The notes under the pieces were generated by a model that made no database searches, was not told where the DNA came from, and saw nothing but the letters and a program-made list of their open reading frames with translations. A stretch of 64,000 nucleotides of DNA from Propionibacterium sp. (GTDB lineage: Bacteria; Actinomycetota; Actinomycetes; Propionibacteriales; Propionibacteriaceae). Below, one piece after another: positions 33,457-42,435 of the stretch. Made by a program: the position numbers and the translations under genes. Location: the NCBI GenBank assembly GCA_012517405.1, contig JAAYVB010000001.1:223042-287041 (forward strand). The letters are read 5' to 3'. Numbering within the stretch: position 1 is the stretch's first letter; each line of letters begins with the position of its first letter.

Positions 33457-34548
33457 ATGCGTCTTGATCCGTCTGATCCCACCTCGCGCAGCTTTCGCGA
33501 CGCCATCACCGCCGAGCTCGCCGCCTTCCTGAGCGCCAAGAGCGCGGCGCTGGCCGACGTCAGCCCCGCGCTGACCGAACTCACCGAGGTGGCCGCAGAC
33601 TTCGCCTCGGGAGGCAAGCGGCTGCGTCCGGCGTTCGCCTACTGGGGCTATGTCGGCGCGGCCGGCGATCACGACGTCCCTGCCGCGATCTGGCCGGTGA
33701 TCAGCGCCTTCGAACTGCTGCACGCCGGTGTCCTGATCCATGACGACGTCTTGGACCAGGCCGATTCGCGCCGCGGACGCCCCACGGTGCACCGCCGGTT
33801 CGAGGCCTGGCACCGCTCGTCGGGTGGCCACGGAGATGCCGCCGAGTTCGGCCGGGCGATGGCGGTGCTACTCGGCGACCAGTTGCTCGTCTGGTCGGAC
33901 GAGTTGGCCTGTGGCGCCGGGCTGGATCCCGAAAGCTGGCGGCGGGCCAGCCCGTACTGGCATCGGGTGCGCACGGAGGTGAACAGCGGTCAGGTGCTCG
34001 ACCTGTGGGCGCAGTACCAGGTCGGCTCGGACGACACCCTCGGCGCCGAACAGATCGCGGCGAAGGTGCTGGAGGAGAAGACCTCGCGCTACACGGTGCA
34101 ACGTCCGGTGCAGTTCGGCGCGGCCGCCGGCGGGGCCGGGGATGACGCGCTGGCGGCGCTCGGACGCTTCGGGCTGGTCCTGGGCCGGGCGTTCCAGCTG
34201 CGAGACGATCTGCTCGGGGTCTTCGCCGATCAGGAGCAGTCCGGCAAACCGGCGGCCGGTGACCTGATCGAGGGCAAGCGCACCGTGTTGCTGGCTCGCG
34301 CCCTGGACGGCTTGAATCAAGCCGCCCGGCGGCGCCTCGAATCCCTGATCGGCACACCGCTGACCGACGATCAGATCGCCGAGGCGCGCGCGCTGATCAG
34401 CTCGTCCGGGGCCGTCGACCAGGTCGAATCGCTGATCGATGCGGACTATGCCGCTGCCGCGGCGGCGCTTTCCGAGTGCGAACTGACCGAGCCCGGCTAT
34501 CTCGCGCTGACCGAGCTGGCCCGCCAGTGCGTGGAACGCACCTTCTGA
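33457..34548 (+). CDS. idsA2: Polyprenyl (geranylgeranyl/farnesyl-type) diphosphate synthase
   Basis: Trans-prenyltransferase of 363 aa condensing isopentenyl diphosphate with an allylic diphosphate. The first aspartate-rich motif is in LIHDDVLDQADSRRG (about residues 95-109) and the second in QLRDDLLGVFAD (about 247-258); GGKRLRP near residue 50 binds the substrate diphosphate. Chain length cannot be read confidently. The ATG at 33457 lies seven bases after TAGCCT, so it may be leaderless. The symbol follows its M. tuberculosis positional counterpart beside metF-like and kinase genes. Confidence 0.88.
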   Translation: MRLDPSDPTSRSFRDAITAELAAFLSAKSAALADVSPALTELTEVAADFASGGKRLRPAFAYWGYVGAAGDHDVPAAIWPVISAFELLHAGVLIHDDVLDQADSRRGRPTVHRRFEAWHRSSGGHGDAAEFGRAMAVLLGDQLLVWSDELACGAGLDPESWRRASPYWHRVRTEVNSGQVLDLWAQYQVGSDDTLGAEQIAAKVLEEKTSRYTVQRPVQFGAAAGGAGDDALAALGRFGLVLGRAFQLRDDLLGVFADQEQSGKPAAGDLIEGKRTVLLARALDGLNQAARRRLESLIGTPLTDDQIAEARALISSSGAVDQVESLIDADYAAAAAALSECELTEPGYLALTELARQCVERTF

Positions 34549-34571
34549 GCTAGTGCTTCGCGCCTTGTGAG

Positions 34572-35204
34572 CTACCGCTTCGCGAAGGCGGCGAGGCTGA
34601 CCTGCTCCATCTCGTCACGCCAGGCTGCGTCCAGGAGCTGGCGGTAGGCCCGGACGCCGGTCTCGCCGGGCAGCGGGAAGGCCAGCCGTCGGGCTCCGGC
34701 CTCGACGGCCGCGCGGCCGCTACTCACCGAATCCACGGCGGCGAACCACGGCTTGGAGCCGGGGTCGGCCGGCGGCGCCAGCCGCGCCGCCTCGGTCACC
34801 GCGCCGGCGGGCAGCACCACTGCATCGACGCGGGCCTCGGCCAGCGCTTGGCGCGCGGTCTGCGTTCCTTCCGCTACCGCCATCACCAGGCCGTGGGGAT
34901 GTCCGGGAGCGATCCGCGTTCCCGCGTCGGAGACGACCAGGTCGGCGGTTGACCTTGCTGCGAGTCGGGCGTCCGCCCGGATGCCGAGGATCGCGCGGCC
35001 GTCGGCCGCCTGTCGTGCTGCCCGGTAGCCGATCAGCAGATCGTCCCCGATCGCGTCGGGCTGCGAGATGACGATCAGGTCGGCGCGCTGACTGCACAGC
35101 TGCCGCACCCATTCGGCCAGTGTCTTCGGCTCATTCTGCAAGCCCGTCCAGACCAGCGTGCGAGCCAGTGCAAGCCGTGTCGTCAATCCCATCCGCGCAC
35201 TCAC
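34572..35204 (-). CDS. Hypothetical protein, possibly ThiE-like barrel
   Basis: A 210-aa soluble protein starting with GTG (a later ATG at 35192 is possible). Alternating hydrophobic strands and Ala-rich helices, with segments such as ADLIVISQPDA, GIRADARLAARSTADLVVSDAG and DAVVLPAGAVTEA, recall a (beta/alpha)8 barrel of the thiamine-phosphate synthase type, but no catalytic motif is clear and some loops look too short. It lies between the polyprenyl synthase and kinase genes; the M. tuberculosis locus also has an uncharacterised gene here. Confidence 0.5.
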   Translation of the reverse strand: MSARMGLTTRLALARTLVWTGLQNEPKTLAEWVRQLCSQRADLIVISQPDAIGDDLLIGYRAARQAADGRAILGIRADARLAARSTADLVVSDAGTRIAPGHPHGLVMAVAEGTQTARQALAEARVDAVVLPAGAVTEAARLAPPADPGSKPWFAAVDSVSSGRAAVEAGARRLAFPLPGETGVRAYRQLLDAAWRDEMEQVSLAAFAKR

Positions 35205-35317
35205 GCCCCAACCCTAGCCAGGCGCGGGGTTACGATCTGCCGGATCAGCACAACGGGCGCTCGCCCGACACGACCCGCCGAGTACCCCTGGTGCACTGGC
35301 CCGATCCGGGGGCCACC

Positions 35318-35323
35318 TACACT
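35318..35323 (+). promoter_or_regulatory. Possible -10 element for the PASTA kinase gene
   Basis: TACACT fits the actinobacterial -10 consensus TAnnnT and lies 57 bases upstream of the GTG start. No convincing -35 hexamer sits at the right distance, so this is only a weak candidate. Confidence 0.3.
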
Positions 35324-35379
35324 GAATAACGTCCGCCGCGCGGAACCGTCAACTTCCCTGACCGACAGATGGAGCCATT

Positions 35380-37572
35380 GTGACCAGGACCACCACCGAC
35401 AGACTCGTTGGTGATGTGCTGGACGGGCGCTACGAGGTCTTGCAGCGGCTCGCGCGAGGCGGGATGGCCACCGTCTACCGTGCCTGGGACCGCCGCCTCG
35501 AACGCATCGTCGCCATCAAGGTGATGCACGACGGCCTGGGTGACGATGCCGATTTCGTGGCGAAGTTCGACCGGGAGGCCCGTGCCGCCGCCCGGCTGTG
35601 TGACCAGAATGTCGTTTCGATCTTCGATCAGGGCTACGATCACGGCCGCCCCTACATCGTCATGGAGTTCGTCGAGGGCTCGACGCTGCGCTCCATCATC
35701 ACCCGCGACGCCCCGATGACCCCACTGCGTGCCATCCAGATGATCGAACCGGTGGCGGCTGCCCTCGCTGTCGCGCACGATGCCGGCCTGGTGCACCGCG
35801 ATGTCAAACCCGAGAACGTGCTGATCAGCGATCGCGGCGCGGTCAAGGTTGCCGACTTCGGCCTGGCTCGTACCGTCAGCTCGCAGACATCCACCAGCAC
35901 CCAGGGGCTGCTGATCGGCACGGTCAGCTACCTGCCACCCGAATTGCTCACCACCGGGCGCGCGCATTCGTGGTCCGATGTCTACTCCACCGGCATCGTG
36001 CTGTTCGAGATGCTGACCGGCACCAAGCCGTACACCGGCGACGCCCCGATCACCGTCGCCTACAAGCACGTCAACGAGGATGTCCCCCTGCCATCGCAGG
36101 TACTGACAGCCAGACACCCCGGGCAGGCCCGCCGCGACCCGATACCCGACTATGTGGACGCGCTGGTGGCCTCCTGCACCCGCCGCAACCCGAAATCCCG
36201 GCCGGTCGACGGCCGCGAACTGCTGCGCCGGATCCGCCGCGTCCGCCGGGCACTCGAACGCGGCGTGCGGTCCGACGAGGCCTTGTGTGCCCTGGTTTTC
36301 CCGGCCTCGGCACTGCCCTGGGCGCAGGAGGTGACAACGGCACTGGATCCCGACTCCATGGCGACCTCGGTGCTGGCCGCAACCGCGTCTGCCCCCTCCC
36401 AGCCGACCCTCACGCCGCAGCCCCAGGCGCAGCCGAGCCCGCCAACGGCCTTCCGGCCGGATCCCGTCCGGTCCACTCGTGTCATGCCGGCGATGACCGA
36501 TCAGCAGGTGACCGCGCGCCCGGCGACGGCCAGCACATACTCCTCCGCGCCGACTCATCCGGCTGGGCCGCCCGCTCCACCGCCCCTGCCACCGACCGAG
36601 GATGTGCCGATGCCCGCCAGCCAGCGTTACCCGAGCCTGTCGCGCACGGCCACCTATCGTCGGCGCCGCGCCTTCACCGCAACCATCCTGGTGGTGCTGC
36701 TCACGCTGGTCGTCGGACTCACCAGTTGGTGGTTCACCTCCGGGCGATATGTCGCGGCCCCTTCGGTGATCAATCTCACCCAGGCCGAGGCCCAGGGTGT
36801 CGCCGACCAGGCAGGGCTGACCATCACGTTCGCCCAGGAGTACTCCGAGACCGTTCCGACCGATCTGGTGATCAGCTCCAACCCGGTACCTGGTGACCGG
36901 ATCGTCCGCGGCTCCCAGATGAGCGCCGTGATCTCCAAGGGCCCCGAACGCTTCGCGGTCCCGCAAGTGGCCGGGATGACCCTGAACGATGCGAAGCAGG
37001 CCCTCAGTGAGGCCAACCTGGCGACCGGGACGATCACCGAGCAGTGGAGCGAGACCGTCGCCACAGGACTGGTGATCTCGGCCGGCTACACCGCGGGCGA
37101 GCAGCTGAAACGTGATACGCCAGTAGATCTGGCGGTGTCGATCGGACGCGAACCGCTGACCATCCCGAGCGTGGTCGGCAAGCCGAAGGATGAGGCCGCC
37201 AAGACCCTCACCGATCTGGGATTCCAGGTCGCCTACGGGGACGAACAGGTCAGCGCGACGGTGCCCGCGGGCTCGGTCATCAGCCAGAACCCTGCGTCCG
37301 GCACCGGCTACCGCTCGGACACCATCACCCTGGTGATCAGCAAGGGAGCGAACCTGACCAAGGTGCCGGCCCCTGCCACCAACGAGAAGCCGGCCACCTA
37401 CTACGACCGGCTGACGGCGGCGAAGTTCGCGCCCGAACTGGTCTACAGCGGCGCCAACCTGGGTCCGAATGTCGGCAAGATCGCCAAGGTCACCGACGAG
37501 GACGATAACGTGCTGACCGCCGATTCCGAGCTGCCTGAAGGCGCCAAAGTCAAGGTGTACGTTTCTTTGTGA
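35380..37572 (+). CDS. pknL: Membrane serine/threonine protein kinase with PASTA domains
   Basis: A 730-aa Hanks-type kinase that probably senses cell-wall fragments. The cytoplasmic kinase domain (about 20-290) has the G-loop ARGGMATVY, Lys47 in AIKVM, HRDVKPEN with Asp141, and DFGLAR. A Pro-rich juxtamembrane linker leads to one membrane helix (about 431-450). Outside there are about four PASTA repeats (marked by PSVINLT, PQVAGMT, PSVVGKP and a divergent last one). The symbol is positional: idsA2 and aroG flank it as in mycobacteria and corynebacteria. The stop overlaps the next start (GTGA). Confidence 0.88.
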   Translation: MTRTTTDRLVGDVLDGRYEVLQRLARGGMATVYRAWDRRLERIVAIKVMHDGLGDDADFVAKFDREARAAARLCDQNVVSIFDQGYDHGRPYIVMEFVEGSTLRSIITRDAPMTPLRAIQMIEPVAAALAVAHDAGLVHRDVKPENVLISDRGAVKVADFGLARTVSSQTSTSTQGLLIGTVSYLPPELLTTGRAHSWSDVYSTGIVLFEMLTGTKPYTGDAPITVAYKHVNEDVPLPSQVLTARHPGQARRDPIPDYVDALVASCTRRNPKSRPVDGRELLRRIRRVRRALERGVRSDEALCALVFPASALPWAQEVTTALDPDSMATSVLAATASAPSQPTLTPQPQAQPSPPTAFRPDPVRSTRVMPAMTDQQVTARPATASTYSSAPTHPAGPPAPPPLPPTEDVPMPASQRYPSLSRTATYRRRRAFTATILVVLLTLVVGLTSWWFTSGRYVAAPSVINLTQAEAQGVADQAGLTITFAQEYSETVPTDLVISSNPVPGDRIVRGSQMSAVISKGPERFAVPQVAGMTLNDAKQALSEANLATGTITEQWSETVATGLVISAGYTAGEQLKRDTPVDLAVSIGREPLTIPSVVGKPKDEAAKTLTDLGFQVAYGDEQVSATVPAGSVISQNPASGTGYRSDTITLVISKGANLTKVPAPATNEKPATYYDRLTAAKFAPELVYSGANLGPNVGKIAKVTDEDDNVLTADSELPEGAKVKVYVSL

Positions 37573-38588
37573 TTACCAGCCGCGACCGCTTGTTCTACAG
37601 CCCAGCAGACCGGCTTGCCCCGCTCAGCCTGCTGTTCATGGCCGTGCTGTGGGGTTCGACCTTCTTCGTGCTGCACGACATGCTCGATCGCATCGATGCC
37701 GCCGATCTGCTGGCGGTCCGGTTCACGATCGCCGCGGTCGTCTTCGGCGCGGTGGTGCACCGCAAGCTGCTCTGGTCGCGCACCACGGTCCGGCAGGGCG
37801 CCATCCTCGGCCTGATCTTCGGCTCGGCGCAGCTGTTGCAGACCTACGGCCTGGCGCACACCAGCGCGTCCATCTCGGGATTCCTGACCGGGCTCTATGT
37901 CGTGGTCACCCCCATTCTCGAAGGTCTGCTGTTGAAGGCCCGGGTGCGTCAGCGGGTCTGGCTGGCGGTGGCGCTGGCCACGGTCGGTCTGGCCGCGTTG
38001 ACCATCGTCCCCGGCGCGGGGACGACACGGTTCGGCATCGGTGAGGCGCTGACGGTGGCCAGCGCGCTGGTCTACGCGATACACATCATCTACACGGGCC
38101 GGGTCGCCACCCAGGACAAGGCCGTGACGCTGGCCGTCGTGCAGACTGCCGGTGTGGCGGTGGTCTGCACGATCGCCGCGCTGCCGGGTGGCATCGGGCT
38201 GCCTCAGCGGGCGTCCGACTGGTGGGCGGTGCTCTACATGGCACTGTTGTGCGGCGCGCTCACCGCCGTCTTGCAGGTGTGGGCGCAGTCGAAGGTCTCC
38301 CCCACCAGGGCCGCGGTGATCATGAGCACCGAACCGATCTGGGCCGCCACCTTCGCGATCATGGCCGGCCAGGAGCCCTTCAGCATGCGCACCCTGCTGG
38401 GCGGCACAGCGATGGTGATCGCGATGGTGCTGTCGTCATTGCCGGATCGGTCCATGATGCGCGAGCCCGTCGTTGTGCCGGCACAAACCGTCACACCGCC
38501 CAGGGCCGGGTATCGCGGACGTCGATCAGCTGGGTCGAACTCAGCGCTGACACATGCTTATCGATCAGACCCAGACCCCGCTCATTGA
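37569..38588 (+). CDS. EamA/DMT-family permease
   Basis: A 339-aa membrane protein of the drug/metabolite transporter superfamily with about ten helices in two EamA repeats; FMAVLWGSTFFV in the first repeat and STEPIWAATFAIMAGQE in the second are typical. The substrate is unknown. GTG overlaps the kinase stop, so expression is coupled. A hydrophilic C-terminal tail of about 45 residues is encoded by DNA that also encodes the end of the convergent MBL hydrolase (98-bp overlap). Confidence 0.88.
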   Translation: MITSRDRLFYSPADRLAPLSLLFMAVLWGSTFFVLHDMLDRIDAADLLAVRFTIAAVVFGAVVHRKLLWSRTTVRQGAILGLIFGSAQLLQTYGLAHTSASISGFLTGLYVVVTPILEGLLLKARVRQRVWLAVALATVGLAALTIVPGAGTTRFGIGEALTVASALVYAIHIIYTGRVATQDKAVTLAVVQTAGVAVVCTIAALPGGIGLPQRASDWWAVLYMALLCGALTAVLQVWAQSKVSPTRAAVIMSTEPIWAATFAIMAGQEPFSMRTLLGGTAMVIAMVLSSLPDRSMMREPVVVPAQTVTPPRAGYRGRRSAGSNSALTHAYRSDPDPAH

Positions 38589-39132
38589 GCAATCCGTCAT
38601 GGATGAGGAAGCCCCGAGGTGCGGCCACGGCGCGGGCGAAGTCGATGGTCTCCCTGGTCGCCGCCCACGGGCCGAACGCCGGAATCAGCGCGATATCGAT
38701 GCCCTCGGCGACCGCGTCCAGACTGTCGCCGGGATGCAGCACGCTGGGCTCTGACTCCGCGCGGAAGACGAAGCCGACATTGCCGATCCGCGGATAGTCA
38801 CGGTGAATCACCGCATGCTGACCGCCGATGGTCTCGACCGTCAGTGATCCGATGTCGATCGTCTCGCCGGGACCGAGCCGCCGGGTCCGATCTGGCAGGT
38901 CGACGATGTCGACCACGCTCGACTCCACCGCCACCATGGCATTCGGATTCGCGTCCAGCAGCCTCGGCAGCCAGACGGGATCGGCGTGATCGGGATGCTG
39001 ATGAGTGACCAGTACCGCGTCCAGGTCGGTCAGGCCACGCCAGGCCGTGCTGAAGTCTCCGGGATCGACCAGCACCCGCTGGCCGGCGGTTTCGATGAGT
39101 ACGCAGGAATGTCCGAGATGGGTGATCTGCAT
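38491..39132 (-). CDS. MBL-fold metallo-hydrolase (UPF0173/L-ascorbate-lactonase-like)
   Basis: A 213-aa cytoplasmic metallo-beta-lactamase-fold enzyme. It opens MQITHLGHSCVLIE and carries the metal motif THQHPDH near residues 45-51, a later HPGDS and a C-terminal His. This compact form with an N-terminal HLGHSC resembles UlaG-like or UPF0173 proteins; the substrate is unknown. It is convergent with the EamA gene, with the 98 terminal bases shared on opposite strands. Confidence 0.83.
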   Translation of the reverse strand: MQITHLGHSCVLIETAGQRVLVDPGDFSTAWRGLTDLDAVLVTHQHPDHADPVWLPRLLDANPNAMVAVESSVVDIVDLPDRTRRLGPGETIDIGSLTVETIGGQHAVIHRDYPRIGNVGFVFRAESEPSVLHPGDSLDAVAEGIDIALIPAFGPWAATRETIDFARAVAAPRGFLIHDGLLNERGLGLIDKHVSALSSTQLIDVRDTRPWAV

Positions 39133-39184
39133 GTCTCCACTATGGCAGTCACAGCCCAGCGGCTCCCGGAAATCGCGCCCGCTG

Positions 39185-40228
39185 TCAGGACGCGAGTAGT
39201 TCGCCGACGATCCGGCCGGCTTCGCGGCACTGGTCGGCGTCGATGCCCAGATGGGTCACCGCACGAAGCTGATGGGCGCCCACCTTGCTGATCCGCACAC
39301 CCCGGTCTGCCGCGGCAGCGATGACGTCGGCCGCCAGCCGCTCACCGGCGTCCATCACCACGATGTTGGTCGCCAGATGCTCGAGATCGATCGCTGCCGG
39401 TACCGCAGCCGTGACCTGTTCGGCGAACAGCCGGGCGTTGGCGTGGTCATCGGCCAGCCGGTCGATGTGGTGATCCAGGGCGTACAGCGCGGCCGCGGCC
39501 AGGATGCCGGCCTGCCGCATGCCACCGCCCAGGCGTTTGCGCTGCACTCGGGCTTCCGCGATTCGTTGTGCGCTCGATACCAGCACCGAGCCCACCGGCG
39601 CGCCCATGCCCTTGGAGTAGCAGACGCTCACGGTGTCGAACAACGACCCGTACTCGCGCATCGGGACGCCGGTGGCGACGTGCGCGTTCCACAGCCGGGC
39701 ACCGTCCAGGTGCATGGCCACCCCACCCTGCCGGCAGATCTCGCGGATCTCGCGCAGCGTCTCGATGGGATGAATGGTGCCCCCACCGAAGTTGTGGGTG
39801 TTCTCGATCTCGATCGCGGCGGTCTCCACCAGGTAGGGGCCGCAGCCGAGCTCCAGCAGGTCGGTGATGTCGCTGGTCCGTGCGATGCCTGGCGTGCCGG
39901 AACTGGACGTCCAGGTACGCATGGTGATGCCGTTGAGTGCGGCATGGGCGCCCATCTCGGCACGGACGATGTGGGCCCGCCGATCGCAGAGGATCTCGCG
40001 TCCGACCGGCACCAGCGACCAGACGCCCAGCATGTTCGCCATCGAACCGCTCGGGCAGAACAGTCCGGCCTCGTGGCCGAGCAGTTCTGCGGTGCGCGCT
40101 TCGAGTTCGTTGATCGACGGGTCCTCGCCGTAGACATCGTCGCCGACGGGCGCCGTGGCCATCGCCTGCCTCATCTGAGCGGTCGGCCGGGTGACGGTGT
40201 CAGACCTCAGATCGATCATCACTCTCAT
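39185..40228 (-). CDS. ltaE: Low-specificity L-threonine aldolase
   Basis: PLP enzyme cleaving threonine or allo-threonine to glycine and acetaldehyde, 347 aa. The N-terminal IDLRSDTVTRPT and the GDDVYGEDPS segment are family signatures, as is HLDGARLWNA; the PLP lysine is in VCYSKGMGAPVGS. The ATG at 40228 overlaps the stop of the DAHP synthase gene (ATGA), so the two are translationally coupled. A second ATG three codons later is possible. Confidence 0.93.
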   Translation of the reverse strand: MRVMIDLRSDTVTRPTAQMRQAMATAPVGDDVYGEDPSINELEARTAELLGHEAGLFCPSGSMANMLGVWSLVPVGREILCDRRAHIVRAEMGAHAALNGITMRTWTSSSGTPGIARTSDITDLLELGCGPYLVETAAIEIENTHNFGGGTIHPIETLREIREICRQGGVAMHLDGARLWNAHVATGVPMREYGSLFDTVSVCYSKGMGAPVGSVLVSSAQRIAEARVQRKRLGGGMRQAGILAAAALYALDHHIDRLADDHANARLFAEQVTAAVPAAIDLEHLATNIVVMDAGERLAADVIAAAADRGVRISKVGAHQLRAVTHLGIDADQCREAGRIVGELLAS

Positions 40229-41610
40229 TCGTTCCAGTCAGGCACCCGCTGCGGCACCCGGCGCAGCAGCCTGCTCTGGTTGAGCCGCTCAGCGATCATG
40301 AAGGCCAGCTCCAGGCTCTGGCTGCGGTTCAGCCGCGGATCGCAGGCCGTCTCGTAGCGCGCGTCCAGATCGGTCTCCGAGAGTTGGAAGGCTCCGCCCA
40401 GGCACTCGGTGACATCCTCGCCGGTCAGTTCGACATGCACGCCGCCGGGCCAGGTGCCCAGTTGATCGTGCACGTCGAAGAAGCCGTTCAGTTCCTCCAC
40501 CACGGCCGCGTAGCTGCGGGTCTTGTAGCCGTTGGCGGTCTCGAAGGTGTTGCCATGCATCGGATCGCACACCCAGGCGACCTTGCGCCCGGTCTGCTCG
40601 ACGGCCTCGATGATCGACGGCAGCTTCTCACGCACCTTGTCGGCGCCCATTCGGGCGATGAAGGTGATGCGGCCGGGCACCCGGTTCGGGTCGAGCCGGT
40701 CAGCCAGCTCGATCGCATCCGTGCCGGCAGTGTTCGGACCGAGCTTGATGCCGAGCGGGTTGGACACCCGGCGCAGCAACTCCACCTGGGCGCCGTTCGG
40801 CTGACGGGTGCGCTCCCCGATCCAGACCATATGGCCGGACGTGTCGTAGGGCCGGTGGCTGCGGGAGTCGATGCGGGTCATGGCGTACTCGTAGTCGAGC
40901 AACAACGCCTCATGGGAGGCGTAGAAGTCGACGACCGACAAGGTGTCGTCCTTCACGCCGCAGGCCAGCATGAAGCCGAGCGCCCGCTCAATCTCACCGG
41001 CCATCTGCTCGTAGCGATGCTCGATGCGCGAATCCTGCACGAAGCTGGCATTCCAGGCGTGCAGCTGCCGGATGTCGGCGAAACCGCCGGTGACGAAGGC
41101 CCGCACCAGGTTCAGGGTGGCGGCAGACGCGTTGTACATCTGTATCAGGCGATCGGGATCGTGGCGGCGCGATTTGGGGGTGAAGTCGAAGCCGTTGACG
41201 GCATCGCCGCGGTAGGCGGGCAGTGCGATGGCCCCGCGCGTTTCGGTGTCCTTGGAGCGGGGCTTGGCGTACTGGCCGGCGATGCGTCCGACCTTGACGA
41301 CCGGAACCTGCGCGGCGTACGTCAGCACCACGCTCATGGACAACAAGACCCGAAGCTTGGATTTGATGTTGTCTGCGCGCACGCCGTCGAAGGTCTCAGC
41401 ACAGTCGCCGCCCTGCAGAATGAATGCCTGGCTATTGGCGACCCGGGCGATCTTGTCGCGCAGATCGTCGCATTCGCCCGCAAAAACAAGCGGCGGTAGT
41501 TCGCGCAGCCGGTTCACCACCCAGTTCAGCCGGTCGGCATCCTCATAGGTGGGCTGCTGCACCTGCGGCATCGCATGCAACTCGGCTAAGGACGGGATCA
41601 GCTCAGACAC
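40225..41610 (-). CDS. aroG: 3-deoxy-7-phosphoheptulonate synthase, class II
   Basis: First enzyme of the shikimate pathway, condensing PEP and erythrose-4-phosphate. The 461-aa protein is a plant-type (class II) DAHP synthase: LQGGDCAETF near residues 66-75, then KVGRIAGQYAKPRS, WIGERTRQ, KLGPN and DPMHGNT match metal and substrate contacts of that class. It is coupled by overlap to threonine aldolase downstream. Mycobacterial AroG is feedback-regulated and pairs with chorismate mutase; no such partner is seen here. Confidence 0.95.
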   Translation of the reverse strand: MSELIPSLAELHAMPQVQQPTYEDADRLNWVVNRLRELPPLVFAGECDDLRDKIARVANSQAFILQGGDCAETFDGVRADNIKSKLRVLLSMSVVLTYAAQVPVVKVGRIAGQYAKPRSKDTETRGAIALPAYRGDAVNGFDFTPKSRRHDPDRLIQMYNASAATLNLVRAFVTGGFADIRQLHAWNASFVQDSRIEHRYEQMAGEIERALGFMLACGVKDDTLSVVDFYASHEALLLDYEYAMTRIDSRSHRPYDTSGHMVWIGERTRQPNGAQVELLRRVSNPLGIKLGPNTAGTDAIELADRLDPNRVPGRITFIARMGADKVREKLPSIIEAVEQTGRKVAWVCDPMHGNTFETANGYKTRSYAAVVEELNGFFDVHDQLGTWPGGVHVELTGEDVTECLGGAFQLSETDLDARYETACDPRLNRSQSLELAFMIAERLNQSRLLRRVPQRVPDWNE

Positions 41611-41658
41611 GCAGCCAAGGATAATCCGTCATGCCCAATGTCGGGGTCAGTGACCGTT

Positions 41659-42324
41659 TCAGGTGTCCAGGCCCTGTTGAATCGCATACCGGGTGAGTTC
41701 GACGCGGTTGTGCAGCTGGAGTTTGCGCAGCACGTTCTGCACATGGTTCTGCACGGTTCGGTGGCTGACGAACAACAGCTCAGCGATGTCGCGGTAACTC
41801 AGGCCCTTGGCGACCAGCCGCAGTACTTCGGCTTCGCGGGGGGTCAGGGCCGGGCTGTCGTCGGCCGATGCCGGATTGTTGGCCATCCGGCGGTATTCCC
41901 CGAGCACGAGACCCGCGAGGGTGGCAGTGAAGACGGCCTCGCCCTCGGCGGTCTTGCGCACCGCATCCAGAAGCTCCTGTTTCGTGGCTGACTTCAGCAC
42001 ATAGCCGCTGGCGCCGGCCTTGACCGCCCGCAGTACATCGTCGCGTTCCCCGGACGCCGACATCACGAGCACCTTGAGATCCGGGAACTCGCTGGTCAGC
42101 AGCTGGGTGCAGGTCGCTCCGTCGGGCTGGGGGATGTTGAGATCCATCACCACCACATCGGGACGCGTCGCGGTGGCCCGGACCATCACCTGCTTGCCCT
42201 CGTGCGCGACCGCTACCACCTCACAGCCCATTTCGGTCAGGTCTTCGCCCAACGCATCGATCCAGAACGGGTGGTCGTCCACCAGCATGACGCGGATGCT
42301 GGTCGGGACGGGACCGGTGGGCAT
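41659..42324 (-). CDS. macR: LuxR/NarL-family response regulator (MacR type)
   Basis: A 221-aa response regulator. The receiver domain (about 8-125) has the acidic pair in MLVDDHP and the phosphoacceptor Asp in VVMDLNIPQPDG. The LuxR helix-turn-helix (about 155-215) contains LTPREAEVLRLVAKGLS and VSHRTVQNHV. I start at the ATG at 42324, which has AGGAGG six bases upstream, rather than at an upstream in-frame codon. It follows the MacS-like kinase by 111 bases and is its likely partner. Confidence 0.9.
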   Translation of the reverse strand: MPTGPVPTSIRVMLVDDHPFWIDALGEDLTEMGCEVVAVAHEGKQVMVRATATRPDVVVMDLNIPQPDGATCTQLLTSEFPDLKVLVMSASGERDDVLRAVKAGASGYVLKSATKQELLDAVRKTAEGEAVFTATLAGLVLGEYRRMANNPASADDSPALTPREAEVLRLVAKGLSYRDIAELLFVSHRTVQNHVQNVLRKLQLHNRVELTRYAIQQGLDT

Positions 42325-42435
42325 CAGACGCCTCCTGGACTTGCTGACCGACGATGACGGCTTCCCCATTGTGGCTCGCCGCGGGGCCACTCCTGGCTGC
42401 CGCGAGCCTGTAACTGTTGACAAGCTGACACAGGT

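Noticed and set aside
35317..36966. A 549-codon minus-strand frame opposite the PASTA kinase
   Set aside because: It is a Gly/Arg/His-rich antisense shadow of a kinase with all catalytic motifs.
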